Positions 1 through 13,062 of a stretch of 64,000 bases of DNA are shown here, piece after piece (within the stretch, counting starts at the first letter, position 1; the number at the start of each line of letters is the position of its first letter). The position numbers were made by a program, and so were the translations under genes. The notes under the pieces were generated by a model, which did no database searches, was not told the DNA's origin, and worked only from the letters and a program-made list of their open reading frames with translations. This DNA is from Megascapheus bottae (taxonomy: Eukaryota; Chordata; Mammalia; Rodentia; Geomyidae). The stretch lies in the NCBI GenBank assembly GCA_024803745.1, contig JANJXV010000029.1, positions 22,558,001 through 22,622,000 of the forward strand, read 5' to 3'.

Positions 1-364
1 ATTTTTAATAATTAGCCATAACTTATTTAATTCAATAATAACCTTGGAAGAAAAAATGTTATAGTTACTTTTGCATTTAAAACTCATCATCTTAAGGTTG
101 TCAACTGGAATTATGATCCCTTCATACATTGTTTTGGTTCAATTAATATTGTTAGGATACATTAACTTCTACTGAGTACTATAATGAGCTTACGGAAGCC
201 AATTCAGTAATTATCTACAATCAAGATTTTCTATTAGGCATAAACCCATTAGCGCCTCATACTTCACATAAGCTCTATCTCAGTGGTACTGTTTTAAAAA
301 TTCTGAGTAGAATACTAAAATAAGAAAGAGCTAAGATATGTATAATGAAATTACAATCAGTTCT

Positions 365-675
365 TTATAAAGACAAGTAAGGCCATATAGGATGGGGCTA
401 AATGAAAGGACCTCCAAGATATAGAAACAAGAACCATATAAGGTGTGACTGCTCTTAATGTACTATGTTATTTCTCATCTTACCTTGTTATCTGATATAT
501 TGAATATATGTTTATTTGTTTATTTGAAATAGGTTATGGAAGGGGGAAGACAAGATGAGGGGAGGGGGTGGGGAAGGGAAATGGGGACAAAAACATGAGA
601 AGGGGTCACAATGTACCTTCTATCTGGCGAATATAATGTAATCCTTCTATTAATTACAATAAAAAAATTTTAAAA
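365..675 (+). mobile_element. 5'-truncated L1, 3' end
   Basis: The element carries the end of the L1 3' region, including CTAAATGAAAGGACCTCC and a polypurine G-rich block at about 540-590. It ends in the tail motif TTAATTACAATAAAAAAA. The same tail recurs in many elements of this window in both orientations. Confidence 0.85.
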
Positions 676-924
676 GGCAATTTAGTGCTGTACCACATAT
701 TAAATGTGTAGTATATAATATGTATTTAATTTTACTTATGATCTAAACACTTGTGATGTTCAATGATGAGAGCTTAAAAACACTTGGACCAAATTAAAGT
801 ACAGAAAATAAAACAAAATGATCTTTGATAATAAGAAATATGCATAGAAAAGTAATATCTTGCCTTATGATCTCCTAATCTTTTAAAGTACTGCATTTAT
901 TTATTTATTGTGTGTGTGTGTGTG

Positions 925-1117
925 TTGATATTGTGATTTGAACTCAGTTCCTTGTGCTCTCCCTTAGCTTTTTTTTGCTCAAGGCTGGCATGACACCCCT
1001 CTACTTATGGCTTTTTGCTTAACTGGAGATAGGAGTCTCTGGGATGTTTCTGTTTGAGCTGGCTTCAAATTGCTATTCTCGAATCTCAGCCCCCTGAGTA
1101 GATATGATTGCAGTCAT
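925..1117 (-). mobile_element. B1-dID-type SINE, diverged
   Basis: The minus-strand copy shows TGAACTCAG, TTTGCTCAAGGCT, AACTGGAGATAGGAGTCTC and CTCAGCCCCCTGAGTAG, which is the usual order for this family. A (TG)n run at 908-925 sits where the A-rich tail would be. Confidence 0.7.
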
Positions 1118-1472
1118 TCTCTATCTACTCCTGACTTCCTACACCTTCTAATTTAGTCCTGCATGAATTCAGCTGAGCTCTGGGGGAGCCTCGATTAAAC
1201 TTGCTTGATGTTTCAATAGAGATAGAGTTATGATTTAAAAAAGAATGGAGGGAAGGAAGGGAGGTGAGGGAGGACCATGGATTTCTTTTCTTAGGTTTGG
1301 AAGAATAGAGTTGAATTACCTAGGAAAGGAAAACAGAAAAAGAATATTAACGCTCTTGAAATTCTGAATCAAATCTACTCATAATTTTGAAATACAGTAG
1401 TAAATATTGAATCTATTTTGACTTCTTAATAGTTAAGATAAAAGAAATGTTTTTTTAAAGAACAGCACCTTT

Positions 1473-1533
1473 TAATGCACCTTCTACCTAGTGAATATAA
1501 CCTTTCTATTAATTACAATAAAAAATATGGAAA
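1473..1533 (+). mobile_element. Extremely truncated L1 stub, about 60 bp
   Basis: Only the last bases of the L1 3' UTR and its A-rich tail are present. A 16-bp imperfect direct repeat (1457-1472 and 1534-1549, AAAGAACAGCACCTTT with one mismatch) flanks it as a target-site duplication. Confidence 0.75.
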
Positions 1534-2329
1534 AAAGAACAACACCTTTATTTTCTCATGTGAAATAACTGCTGAACATCTTATCTAAATATATAAAAAA
1601 TAGTCATGATCCCTTTGTTAGGTTATTATTCATTTCAGTGTGCAGTTGGGCCAAATATCTAAAGTGGATTACATGTTCTCACCTTTCCCTAATGTTCCTG
1701 GAAGCTGGAGTTACATGAGGTTGAATGACAAGCACTGTTTTCTTTCTCTAAATGATGTACAAAGGAAATTGGTATATGACCTGTATGCTTGCCTAGCTTG
1801 TGCATTTTAGTGTTACCAGTGGAAATCAGATGGCTTGCCTTCATTTGAATTTAAAAGGAATTGTGACATACCTTCTGAGCTCACATTGGGTCATAAAAAC
1901 TGTGGGTGTGGCGAGGGTGGGTATTGTTTAAAGTACTGTGGGCTGAAGAAGGAGGTATATCAGGTTAGGCTATTTTTTCTACCTGGTTGGTTATTGCTTT
2001 GTAAAAGAAGAGATTTTACAAATGTTCAGCTTTAGAAGTGGCTGTAGTTTTATAACATATGTTAGAACTCAAAAGCACTTGAAATTTGTACAAACTCTCC
2101 AGCAATAATTTATCTGATATAGCTTACCCATATCAAATGGGATACGCTGTATTCATATTCTTTTCTTCTTTTTTACTGTGTGGTACTTGGAATGGATTGC
2201 TTTTTTGGTTGTTGTTGGTATTTGGTTTATATTTTGCCCTTAGTTTTCAATTATCTAAAAAGAAAACATCCTACAGTAAATTCATTAAAAGCCATTCACA
2301 GCCTGGTGCCAGTTTCTTGTGTTTGTCCT

Positions 2330-2530
2330 AGCTATTCTGGAGGATAAGATCACAGTTCAAAGCTGGCCCAGGTAGCAAAGTTTGTCAGACTGATCTTCAA
2401 ATAATTACCAGAAATACAAGAAGTGGAGCTTTGGCTTAAGGGGTACAGTGCCACCCTTATGCTTAAAGCTCAGAGACAACACTCAAGTTATTCAAGCTCC
2501 AAGACCAGCTCAAAACAATAACAACAAAAT
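2330..2530 (+). mobile_element. B1-dID-type SINE, diverged
   Basis: The plus-strand order is CCTAGCTATTCTGGAGGATAAG, AGTTCAAAGCTGGCCCAGG, AAGTGGAGCTTTGGCTTAAG, then AAGCTCAGAGACA and an AAC-rich tail. Confidence 0.65.
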
Positions 2531-2689
2531 CAACAACCACTACAGCACTGAATCTCCACATATCATGAAGTAGGTACAAAATAATGTTCATTCACAGAGA
2601 GCTGATACAATATTCTCCACAGATTTTTAATTTTGGAAATTTGACTTTTTATGTCAAAGATATGCAGAAAGAAAGGTCTCATATCAAAA

Positions 2690-3065
2690 ATTTTCAGCCC
2701 CAATTAAAAACTCCCCAAAGAAACAACCACCCCATTAATAAATGGACTAAAGGATTAAAAAGAGACTTCTTCAGAGAGAATAGCCAGTAAACTCTCTGGA
2801 AAGCAGTATGGGGATTCCTCCAAAGAGAAAGCATAGAGCTTCCCTATGACCCAACAATCCTACTCGTGGGCATTTATCCAAATGATCACAAAAAAACCAC
2901 GTTAAAGCTACCAGCATAACTACTTCTTTGCAGCATTACTTAACAGAACTAAGCTAAGGAACCAATCTAAATGCCTTTAAGTAGATGACTAGACCAAGAC
3001 AATATGATCTGTATGCACAATGGAATTCTATGCTTCAGTCAGAAAGAATGATATCCCCCATGAGG
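2690..3065 (+). mobile_element. L1 ORF2 C-terminal fragment
   Basis: The segment matches the end of L1 ORF2. It contains CTCTGGAAAGCAGTATGG, ATGACCCAACAATCCTACT, a GCAGCATTACTTAACAGAAC equivalent and AATGGAATTCTATGC. It carries stops and indels and is dead. Confidence 0.8.
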
Positions 3066-3389
3066 TAGTAATAAGAACTCCTTTTTGAGGTACAGAGGAA
3101 GAAAAGTTAATATGGTAATGTTTTCTGATCTTTATAGTACTGTTTCAGAAGACAAACTAAATTTTACTAATGGTGCTGGGTTAGCTGAATAGTCTATAAT
3201 GTAATAAGAAAATAGCTGCATGGTTCCTAATGGATTACATAATACTTTATCATTTTTTTGAGAAATGTAAAGCAAAAAGCACACAATTTATTGAAATACT
3301 TGCCAGGATGAATCATTTTCCAGACTAATTCAGTTAATAAGCTCTTTTCAAGACAAAAATGTTAAGACCTTTCTTTATATATAACTGTT

Positions 3390-3805
3390 TTTACACAGAA
3401 CAAGTTTTTCTTCCACTTTCCCTTCCCTCAGACCCTGCCCCACGAATTATAAAGTACATTTCCAACATAGAGTTTTGTATTACTCTCACCATCCTGTTAT
3501 TTCCCTTCTCTTCCCCAAATCAGATAAAAGTATATACAAGACAAAGGGTACCAGAATCAAACACTGACAACAAGGGATTAACCAAAGGAAAAAGAAATAA
3601 CTTCAGATAGTACTTAAAAACAAAACTCATGTTTCCATATCTTGGAGTTCATTTTGATTAGCATTATTTTATTTGGTCATATGTAGCTATTAAAGCTATT
3701 GTGATCCTCTGCTAGAACTATCCTAGACACATACTAATTATTACAAAAGTGGTAAACAAAGGAGCCTATGTTTCTTTAGGTCTGGCTTACTTCAATGTAT
3801 TAAAT
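3390..3805 (-). mobile_element. L1 3' region, older subfamily
   Basis: On the minus strand this matches the L1 3' region just downstream of the 2690-3065 segment: AAGTAAGCCAGACCTAAAG and AACATAGGCTCC, then the polypurine block. About 325 bp of other sequence separates the two segments, so they need not be one insertion. Confidence 0.65.
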
Positions 3806-3935
3806 AAATATCAAATTTAAAGTTCAACAAAACAAATAGTTATGCAAAAAAATGAATACATGATTGAAATAACCACACAAATAAGCTAGACAAGGGCTGT
3901 ACAAAGAATGAAATCACATCTGGCCCACTGTTAAA

Positions 3936-4150
3936 CATAATCCTAGTGGCTGAGGAGTTTTCAGCTTGAGGATCATAGTTCAAAACCAGCCTGGACAGTT
4001 AAAGGTGAGAGATTCTTGCTTCCAATTAACCAGCTAAAATCTAAAAATGGGCTGTGGCCCGAGTGGTAGGGCTACCACTGTGAGTTAAAAAAAAAAAGCC
4101 AAGCGAGAGTGCAAGACCAGCATTTCAAGCTCCATTACTGGTACACATAT
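3936..4150 (+). mobile_element. B1-dID-type SINE, diverged
   Basis: The element shows CATAATCCTAGTGGCTGAGG, AGTTCAAAACCAGCCTGG, CCAATTAACCAGCTAAAAT, GCTGTGGCCCGAGTGGTAGG and an internal A-run. Confidence 0.65.
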
Positions 4151-5454
4151 GAAACCAAAAAACACACATAAACACCTTAACCCAAAATCAAGGTTGGTGT
4201 ACAACTTCAAGACTTCAATTCCTTCATGTGCACACATGTACTACACTGAGTGTATTGTTCCTCCAAGGTTAATTTCAGGAAAAGAAAGTCTTCTTCTAAA
4301 GAACCTTTATCTATTCCTATTGTCAGCTTGTTTTGCTTGGTTCCCTTACACTATTTAGCACTCTCTCCTCTATCTCTTCTTTACATTGGTTGAATGATGT
4401 TCTCTGCAATTCCTTTGTGCATGAAGGTTCATAAATAGGATAGAACATTTTCAGCAATTATAAACTCCCTCTCCTACAACAGATGTTCAAAGAAGTGATA
4501 GATGCATATTTTAGATGAGTATTTACTTCTATTTGGAGACTATTTTGGAATATACCACTCATAAATTCCAGTGAAAAAAATATAATAATATGTAGTTGTG
4601 CATGTAGAAGTATGTATGTATGTAGAAGTATATTAATAGCCAGAATGAAGCAAAGCTAGTAACAGAACTTTTTTTAAAAATTCTAAAGAAAAACCTTTTG
4701 TTCCAGCTGGTTCAAGCCAGTCTTCACATTTCAGCCCTCTGAATATCTAGGAATATAGATGTAAGCCACCAGGACTTGATTTAAAGAACTTTTTAAAGTA
4801 GAAAAATAATCTTTCATAAATCTATCTCTTGTTCAGAAAATAAAATTGAAAACAAAATGTCAGCCCACCTAAACTCCTATCTATTACTGATAAAAAATAA
4901 AGAACTGCTTTAATTGTGAAATAAGCACTTATAATGTAATATATCAAGCATTCTGAAAAAATGTACTGTTTTCTAAAGCCATGTAGATAAACCTATTGCA
5001 TGTATTTTCTCAAATAAATAATCATTAGTCATTCCTCAAGTAAAGAAGAATCATTTGTCACATGTAATTCATATAAAATATACTTGATAATAGGGTAAGC
5101 AACCTATGTTGGCTAGCTGTCTCTATCCAAAGGAAAAATATATTTTTCATTTCTTTATGACAGGAAATAGATTTTCAAGTTGGAGCCAATCATCTACAGA
5201 TTTTATGTTCCTGTCCTCTCAAATGAACTGGGTGTCAGGGGGTGCTATAAACCTTCCTGTTTGCATTTTCAGTGATGGCTCTCAGATACTTTAGAAAAAT
5301 AATCTATTCCAGGGTTGTATATCTGACATGATTTTGCAAAGATTTTATTACATTTCAGAAGGACAGAAAATTTTCACAATTACATGTTTTCAAAAGTTAA
5401 GAGTCTCTTCCATTTTTGCACAAAAGAAAATTTGTTTTTCACTTTATATTCTTT

Positions 5455-5527
5455 CATTTTTAAAATTATCGTTAAGTAGTTTACAGAAGGATTTCAACTG
5501 AACATGTCGGTTTATAAGTACAATGCA
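5455..5527 (-). mobile_element. Old L1 3' end fragment
   Basis: It resembles 25927-25995: AAAATTATC, then TCAACATGTC-GTTTAT-AGTACAA. This fits a common ancient L1 3' terminus. It is cut off by the adjacent SINE. Confidence 0.4.
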
Positions 5528-5528
5528 T

Positions 5529-5713
5529 TTTTTTGCCAGTCCTGGGGCTTGCACTCAGGGCCAGGGCACTGTTTCTGAGCTTCTTTTGCTCAAGGTTAGC
5601 ACTCTACCACTTGAGCTACAATGCCACTTCCACCATTTTCTTTGTATGTGGTACTGAAGAATTGATCCCAGGGCTAGGCAAGCACTCTACCACTAAGCCC
5701 CATTACCAGCTCA
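5529..5713 (-). mobile_element. ID-like dimer SINE
   Basis: The minus-strand copy runs from GCCAGTCCTGGGGCTTG through CTCAAGGTTAGCACTCTACC and GTATGTGGTACTGAAGAAT to the ID-like head, CACTCTACCACTAAGCCCC. Confidence 0.85.
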
Positions 5714-5739
5714 GGGCAAATGTTCATTCACTGATCATT

Positions 5740-7820
5740 AAGAGATGGTGAACCCAGGAATCCAGGGAGCTGTAGGATTTCTGGACAGCCAAAGGGCTCC
5801 AGAGTCCACCTGAATAAGTCCTCAGGCCCTGATGGAAACAGCACACCTCCAGCACTAAATGCTTCTCAATGAGGATATTAAACAGGCAGCTGTAGAAGGC
5901 AGAAGAGATCCCTCACAATGTCTTTTTATAACAAGAGCCTTATAACAAAGGGCACAAATAAACAAGCAGGGGAATATTTGCTTCACTGAAGTAATCTCAA
6001 GAATACATAAAGGAGGAACCCACAGAAACACAATGTTGCCCATTGACAGATCCAATGGGTCTAGGCAATGAAGGGTCAATAGCTTTCCTCAGCAGGAAGG
6101 GATCTGAAAAAGCCTTGTGTAACCCCTGACAGTGGTACAATTGTCATGGCTCCCCACAAAGCAAACAAAGAAACTCTCCTAATTATCCATTGCACCCCTG
6201 CCTCCCATAGAGATCACAGGGCCTACAGGAGCTTATTGAACCAAACTAGGAGGCCAAACCATCAAAACCTAGAGTCTGTGAAACCATACAAATTCTTCAG
6301 CTAAAGATAAAGGAAAAATAAAGAGGGAAGAGGAACCTAAAGAAAATGAAAATTAATATCAGATTACAAACTAATAGCTATATTAGGCTTTGGTTGGAAC
6401 TGCTATAAATAAATGTAAAAAAACATACAAGTACTTAAACGTAAGTGTACATGTGTATTTATGTACATCTATTATCTATGATAAAATGGAATAAATAGAA
6501 CTTGCTTTGTATATTAAAAAAGAGATGATTATCCATACAATTAATATGAAATGAGATTTTTAATAGGGAGCAAACTGATAAACTCGTGGCTATACTCATC
6601 CGGTAAAATGCTTTGTGGTGCCTTTTAAGATTGATCATTTGCTTGAAAGTAATGAAAATGATTAGAACAACTTGCATAAGGTTATTTGACATCAAATCTG
6701 GTGAAGAAATTGTAGAACCTTGCTAAGAGAGCCTTCGATAGAGCTTGACAAAGCATAACATATAAATCAGAGAATGCATTGTTGTGAGTTTGCATGTTTT
6801 GAGACTTTGCAGGCTAGTTTAAGGGACTGACACATGGTTTCACTTTCAGTGTTATAGGAAATACTTGACATAGGGAAACTATAACTAACATATTTCTATG
6901 GGAAGAGGTGCTATTTCATAATTATTTCGTTGAAACCAACACTAATCTACAAATAATTTTTTGAGAATAAATTTGAATATCTTAGTGAGATCTTTGAACC
7001 TAAGTAGTCAGCATATCCTCCCTTTCTCCCAATTTCTACAGAGAACTCAATGGATATATTTTTATTATTAGATGGGCCTGTGTTTATTTGTTTTTGTGGC
7101 ATATGATTCCATAGATGTTTCTAGCAATGATTTTAGGATAAACAATCTGAAGTATTCAGATAATATTTTGTTAAATCATATCATTTAACAATGCATAATT
7201 TTTATTTTATGAAGATTAATGATCTCCAGTATTTTAGATAATTTTATGCAGTTAAGAAAATTAAGATCATTCATATTATATAAAAAATTATGTGGAGATA
7301 CTGAAAAGACTGTATTCTCTAGAACTGAAACATATTCTAGTTATTTGCCAAACACCTTGTTTAGCAGCTGAGCAATTAAAAGTTTCTGGTGGTGATAAAA
7401 ACAATTAATAAAAAGATATCTGAGGATTGGCAATTTAAGGCTTTCAACTGATTAAGAAAAAACAAGAATGGAGTTTATGTAGAGTTGAATTACTATTTCT
7501 GTTAAAGCATGGCCAAATGAGAAATATGAGTAGTTGACACATTTATGTTTTGTCATTGTTATGGATTATAAGGTTATACTCATTTAAAAACAGAATTGTT
7601 TGGAATTCCATTTTCTCATATCCTTTCAATTAACAGATGTTTTCACACACACACACACATGGACACAATCTATAAATAAATATGACTCTGTGATTTCAAA
7701 AATTAACAAAGGTATCAAGTGTTGAAATATTTCTGGCAACTGGTATTATGGTTACTAATGTTGAAATTATTCATTGGAATTGAAGAATATTCTGCTTTTT
7801 TATTAAAAATCCGTATTCCT
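5740..7820. other. Intronic sequence without recognised repeats
   Basis: About 2 kb of AT-rich unique sequence. There is a short (CA)n at 7645-7661 but no exon, SINE or L1 signature on either strand. Ancient, heavily diverged repeats cannot be excluded. Confidence 0.5.
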
Positions 7821-8010
7821 GGGCTGAGAGTTTGGCCTACCTGTAGAGTGCTTGCCTCGCATGCACTAAGACCTGGGTTCGATTCCTAGGTACCACGTAT
7901 ACAGAAAAAGTGGCAAGTATTGATGTGGCTCAAGCGGTAGGGCTCTAGCCTTGAGAAAGCCCAAGGACAGTGCTCAGGCCCTGAGTTCAGTCCTCAGGAC
8001 TGGAAAAAAT
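7821..8010 (+). mobile_element. ID-like dimer SINE
   Basis: The left half is tRNA-Ala-like (A box GCCTACCTGTAGAGTGC, B box GGGTTCGATTCC). The right half begins TGTGGCTCAAGCGGTAGGGC and ends at CAGGACTGG plus an A-rich tail. Confidence 0.9.
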
Positions 8011-10224
8011 CCATATTCCTAGCCTTAACTGTTTCCACATGTAGGACTCAGTATAGAAAGATTTTACAAGTGATAAACATAGCTATAATTTCTAATGACA
8101 AACAGTATTCTCATAAGCCAAAATCGGTATCTTCATCTGTTTTTCATTTTTAAAATAAAAGATGACCAGATCAGCATCTGGGTCATTCTAATGGAAACTA
8201 CTTAACTGACAATTAGTTTCATGGAGTGGGGGCCATATTTACATGAGATACAAGTCCATGGATGAAGCACATTGCAAGTAAATGAGCAAGTAATTAGGGC
8301 TTAAGCAACCTCAGGACCACAGATCAGACAAGATTGTGACAAGTTCTGGTACGCAGTGATTTTTGTTTCTGAAAGATGGTGAGACTAATACAAACAGATA
8401 TTTAAGGCCCAAAACTTTATGTCTGTTTAAGTCTTTACACTTTAAGTCTTCTGACTGAAGAAACATTGGAATTGCTTCATTTAGTTCCTGAATCTCTCTA
8501 GTTCTGAGACTTAGGAGTCAGAATAATAAGGCCAAATGGATCTTGAAAATACTGAAGATTTTATTTTTAAATTAGCAACACAGATGAAAGAAATTGAATA
8601 CTGGTAGTTTTCAGGGATTGTTTCTCACATGACATATTGCCATTCATATTTTAACAATTAGACACTCAGCATCCCTCCCAAAAATTTGGAAATAGAAAAT
8701 GAAAAATCTTCACAATACTAAATTATTTTTCCATTGTTCTTTATGGAGAAAAATAGGGAATTTACTGAACAAATCTTTCTCTTTGCTTCTCTTTCTTGGA
8801 GTTCCCCATTTAAGGGAAGAAGTGACCCACACACAGTAAAATATTAATTTTAGATTAAAAGGCATTGCTAAACATTTTGCCAAATTAGCTGGGGAACACA
8901 AAGAATATTTCACATTACTAGCATGTGATCATCTATTTGGACATTCACACTCTGAAATTGTCTTGTCTGTTTTTGAATAGCTCATGATTCAATTTGATGT
9001 GTATGATGTAAAAATCAATGTTAATAAAATCTTGAAAAAATATTCTTGTTTTCTACACAAAATAAACATTTCCTTAACCTTTTCCCATAGGTATATGTAA
9101 TTTAACTCTATTTCTAATACCTCTAAGGCAGAAAATAGTATAATAATTCAGTTGTCTTTCATCCATACCTGAATATATTTAAGGTTTCTTATATTACTTC
9201 AATAGAAGTAATAAGAATGTATAGTATTACAAGGGTCATTTGAATTATAGATGAGAAATAGCAACACATACTTGTTCTGTCTTTCTTATTAGTTTACTGT
9301 TCACATTGATATGAAACATTTCTTTGCCAAACAAATATTTTTACTTATGTATACAATGAAGACCATAAATGCAGCTAGTAAGAAGGATAATGATCATTAA
9401 CTGTTTCATGCATATAACTGTGTGATCATCCCCTAGTCTTGGACACCAAACATTCCAGAAGACCTAATCTTTGTAAATCTTGGTCTCTTATAAAATCTAT
9501 TTGATTAATTTCATGCCAGAAAGCAACATACAGCTTTGCTTTGTGTTCCTTGATGCATTCACAGCTAAATACTGGAGGTGTTCAGGAAAATATGTTTTTG
9601 ATTGAAATGAGAGAGAAAATCACTAATTAAAATGAAAGATTTGCTTAGTTGCTGCAGTGTATTTTCTTAAAAGTCTCATACTTCATTTTCCTGCAGAAGA
9701 AAACGCCTAGTAACTGAATCACCTTTTCTTGATTCTTGCAAAATAGAAAGTCTGTTGTTCAGGAGAGTTGTCTGAGTAGAGAGTTGTTGGTGGCCTGTTA
9801 TGGTTGCCCAGGAATAAGTGATCATGTACAGTGAAAGAGGCACTGATCAGCAGTCTAAAATAAAGGCTTTATAGATTCTAACCTACCTTAATTCCCATAT
9901 CTTTTCCATTGGTTCTGAAAGTCATCTTAGTTCTATCCCAGAAATAATTAATTTCTTCTTGTTCCATTTCAAGTCTTTTTCCATTTCAAGTCACAGTAAA
10001 AATAATGCCAGCATTAATTTTTATTATTTATATTTATAGCTATTTAACAATGTCCCCTATTTGGATATTGAATATATCCAAGCATCTCTAAAATTTCCAA
10101 ATCTTCCTTTTTAGAAATTGCAGAATTGGCATAAACAACTGTAGCCACCCCATAATTGCTTTCACTGCTTTTTCTGTTACATCTTCTTGTCTATTCTGAT
10201 ATCAATAAGCCTTTTTAAAAAATG
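8011..10224. other. Intronic sequence without recognised repeats
   Basis: About 2.2 kb of unique AT-rich intron. I see no coding, RNA or mobile-element signature. Confidence 0.5.
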
Positions 10225-10407
10225 TTTTTGCCAGTACTGGGGCTTGAACTGGGCACTCTCCTCAAGCTTTCTCAAAGCTAGCACTCTACCGCTTGGACCA
10301 TAGAACCACTTCTGGCATTTTTCTGTGTATATGGTACCAAGGAATCAAACCCTGGGCTTCATGCATGCTAGACAATCACTCTACCACTAGGCCACACTCC
10401 CAGCCCT
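10225..10407 (-). mobile_element. ID-like dimer SINE
   Basis: The minus-strand copy begins TTTTTGCCAGTACTGGGGC, has TAGCACTCTACCGCTTG inside, and ends in CACTCTACCACTAGGCCAC and CTCCCAGCCC. Confidence 0.85.
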
Positions 10408-11839
10408 CAACAAACCTGAACAACTGCCCTCAACAAATCATTCTTTCATACCCAGCTTATATAGTTTGCTGTTGTTTTATTTTTATAATGATACTATGTT
10501 ATATACATGTATTTCTTTATGGCCTTCCTCCATTCAGCATGGTTTAGGGTATAGGGATTTTTATTGCTTATTATTACATATTGAAAACATGGTAAATTAA
10601 TGGAATGGAATGAATGGAAAATGAATTAATAAAGCCACATTCATATGCTGGTTTCCCCAAGAGAGAAAGAGATTTAACTGCTGTATCATATATGCATGCA
10701 TTGAGCATTTTATAGTGTCATTCATAATGTCATAATGTCATGGTCATCTAGTGTTAAGTTTACTGAATAACTGTAACTTTTTCTCTGTACATTTTTATTG
10801 ATACAGTAAACTTTTGCCACTCTCATATTACTTAAATTGCAAAATATACAAGATTTGTAAAAGGTAGAATATGTAGAAGTTTGTTTTTCCTTATATTTTA
10901 AATATCTATGCATGGTCTGATGATAAGAATGGAATTAGACTGGTAAGTCTAGTTTGATATTAGTTCTTACTCTTCTAGAATAGTTATTCATTTTTCATCA
11001 GAGCAATGTATCAGCATAGGGTGTATAAATAGAATGTGTTATTGTATAATAAGTGTATTTCTGGTATGTTCATTGAATCCTAAAATAAAGTTTAGAAAAA
11101 TCTTTAAAAAGTTCACATAAATCCTCAACACCTTCAGCGAGTACTTGATGCTATCACTGAGACTGAAAATGAATTTGACATTAACCACATTTTAAAAATA
11201 ACCAACTTGCTTCACATGCGTTGTATTTCCTTTGAAACAACCTTGTGGATGTATGACTCTTTCCATTCTTTTTTACAACAAAGGCTTGTGAGGACCTGAG
11301 CAGTGAATGTTCTGTTATTTGTTTGATTTGTGTCTCTCAGTTCACTCTACAAGTTGAACATAAGGAAAATTATTATTCTCCCTTTTTACCGAAACCTTGT
11401 AAGAAGGAAGAGATATGACAGAAAGACAATACACTATCAGAAGGGACAAGAAAGGGATGGAAGTTTTTTGCTATTCTTTTCAGTTCTTTTGGACAGTATA
11501 TGGATAGTGTTTGTCACTGGAATAATGTGACTCATTTATATTGTGCCTGTTCTTTTATGGCACTCAAAGCATGTGCTGGGTATTCTCATTAATCCTAACA
11601 CCTTTCTATGAGCTAGGAACTTGAAAGCTTTTATCCTGACTTTATAGTAGGAAAACTTCAGTTTAACAGACATCATTGTGGGTGCATTTCAGGAAACAAC
11701 CAAAGGGTTAACTTCAATGTGTGGATTATGACCAAGCCAGAAAAGCTGAGTTACAGGCAATAATGCTGGAACAGATGAAAGGGACATTCCACTTTGCTTA
11801 TACTCTACAGTAATAATTGTACATAAAAGTAAATTCTAG
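10408..11839. other. Intronic sequence without recognised repeats
   Basis: Unique intron with no supported feature. Open frames here are short and unremarkable. Confidence 0.5.
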
Positions 11840-12085
11840 CTTAGGCTTGTGGCTCGTGTTTGTAATCCTAGCTATTCAGGAGGCTGGAATCCGAGGACTG
11901 CAGTGCAAAGCCATCTCAAATATGAAAATTCATGAGAACTCTTAACTCTAACTAACTCCTAGAAAGCTGAAAATGGTGCTGTGGCTCAAAGTAGTAGCCT
12001 TGGCTCAAAGTGGTAGAGTGCTAGCCTTGAGCAAAAAAGCTCAGGGACAGCACATAGGTCCTGGGTTCAAGCCCCATAATTAACA
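11840..12085 (+). mobile_element. B1-dID-type SINE
   Basis: The left half is B1-like (TTTGTAATCCTAGCTATTCAG, AGGAGGCTGG). The right half contains GGTGCTGTGGCTCAAAG and CTAGCCTTGAGCAAAAAAGCT. A partial duplication, TGGCTCAAAGT(A/G)GTAG, repeats the A-box region. Confidence 0.8.
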
Positions 12086-12978
12086 AAAATATTAAAAATT
12101 AACAAAGGTAAACTCTACATGCAAATATTTAAATTATTCTACCACTTCTTCGCTTTCAGCCTAGCTGTTCCCAAGAATTTGTTTCTGTAATAAGACTTTT
12201 ATGCTTCTAATTTTCCAAGGCTGAAACCTTAATTTATTGCTCTATTATCTTATTGCTGTAATTCTATTCAATATGTTGCAAAATCTTAAAAATTTGTTTT
12301 CCAAGAATTTTATATAGACTTTGCCAAAATTTAGGAAGCTATTTTCTCTTGGACTCGTATATTGATGATGAGATTTCCAAGTGACATTCTTGGGAGCTTG
12401 TGGAAAGATTCAGGAGAGGATTTTAGGTTATTGGTTATGCATTCTGAAATGAACTTATGTGACTCCAGTTTCTTCCTCTTTCTCTTTCTGGTCATTATAT
12501 GCTGAATGACATTGTCACAGTTACCAAATAGGAGGCCAATCAATCATAAGCTGAAAGTTCAAAATTATAGCCAAATTACCTCTTTTCTCCTTACTAATGT
12601 CTCAGCTACTTTGTTAAGTAATAGAACCCCAGTAGAAACCTTTATCTTTATGCTTCTGAAGGTGTATTAGTTTATGCAGGTATCACTGTTTATTGAGAAA
12701 CCACCAGAACTTCTAGGCAGGATGGATTCTGCTAGTGCTTACCAGCCATGACTCTAAGCATTTCAGACTTTGGACTTTGAGAGTCATCTATATAAAATGG
12801 AAATAAGTATCATTATACATTGAATATGGAATGGAAATAAGATAATATATGCCAAATGTCATGAGTAATACCTGGCCCCAGTGGATTCACTGTATTAATT
12901 TTTATTGTGTTCCTTATCCCTATCTACATTTCTCTACTCAAATCCTATGAAAGCTCCTTAGTACTTAATATCTCCATT

Positions 12979-13062
12979 TTTCCCCATAAAAACTGGGGAT
13001 TGAACTCAGGACTTCATACGTGCTGGTATGTATCTATCATTTGAGCCATGCCATCAGCCCCT
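12979..13062 (-). mobile_element. ID-like monomer remnant
   Basis: The segment reads CTGGGGATTGAACTCAGGAC, then ATTTGAGCCATGCCATCAGC, which is the complement of a single tRNA-Ala-derived unit. Confidence 0.5.

Noticed and set aside
2690..3805. Single inverted L1 from the plus segment 2690-3065 and minus segment 3390-3805
   Set aside because: The order does not fit twin priming for a minus-strand insertion, and 325 bp of unrelated sequence lies between them.
7821..7900. tRNA-like A and B boxes in many places
   Set aside because: They belong to ID-like SINEs; no complete cloverleaf with acceptor stem was seen, so no tRNA gene is called.
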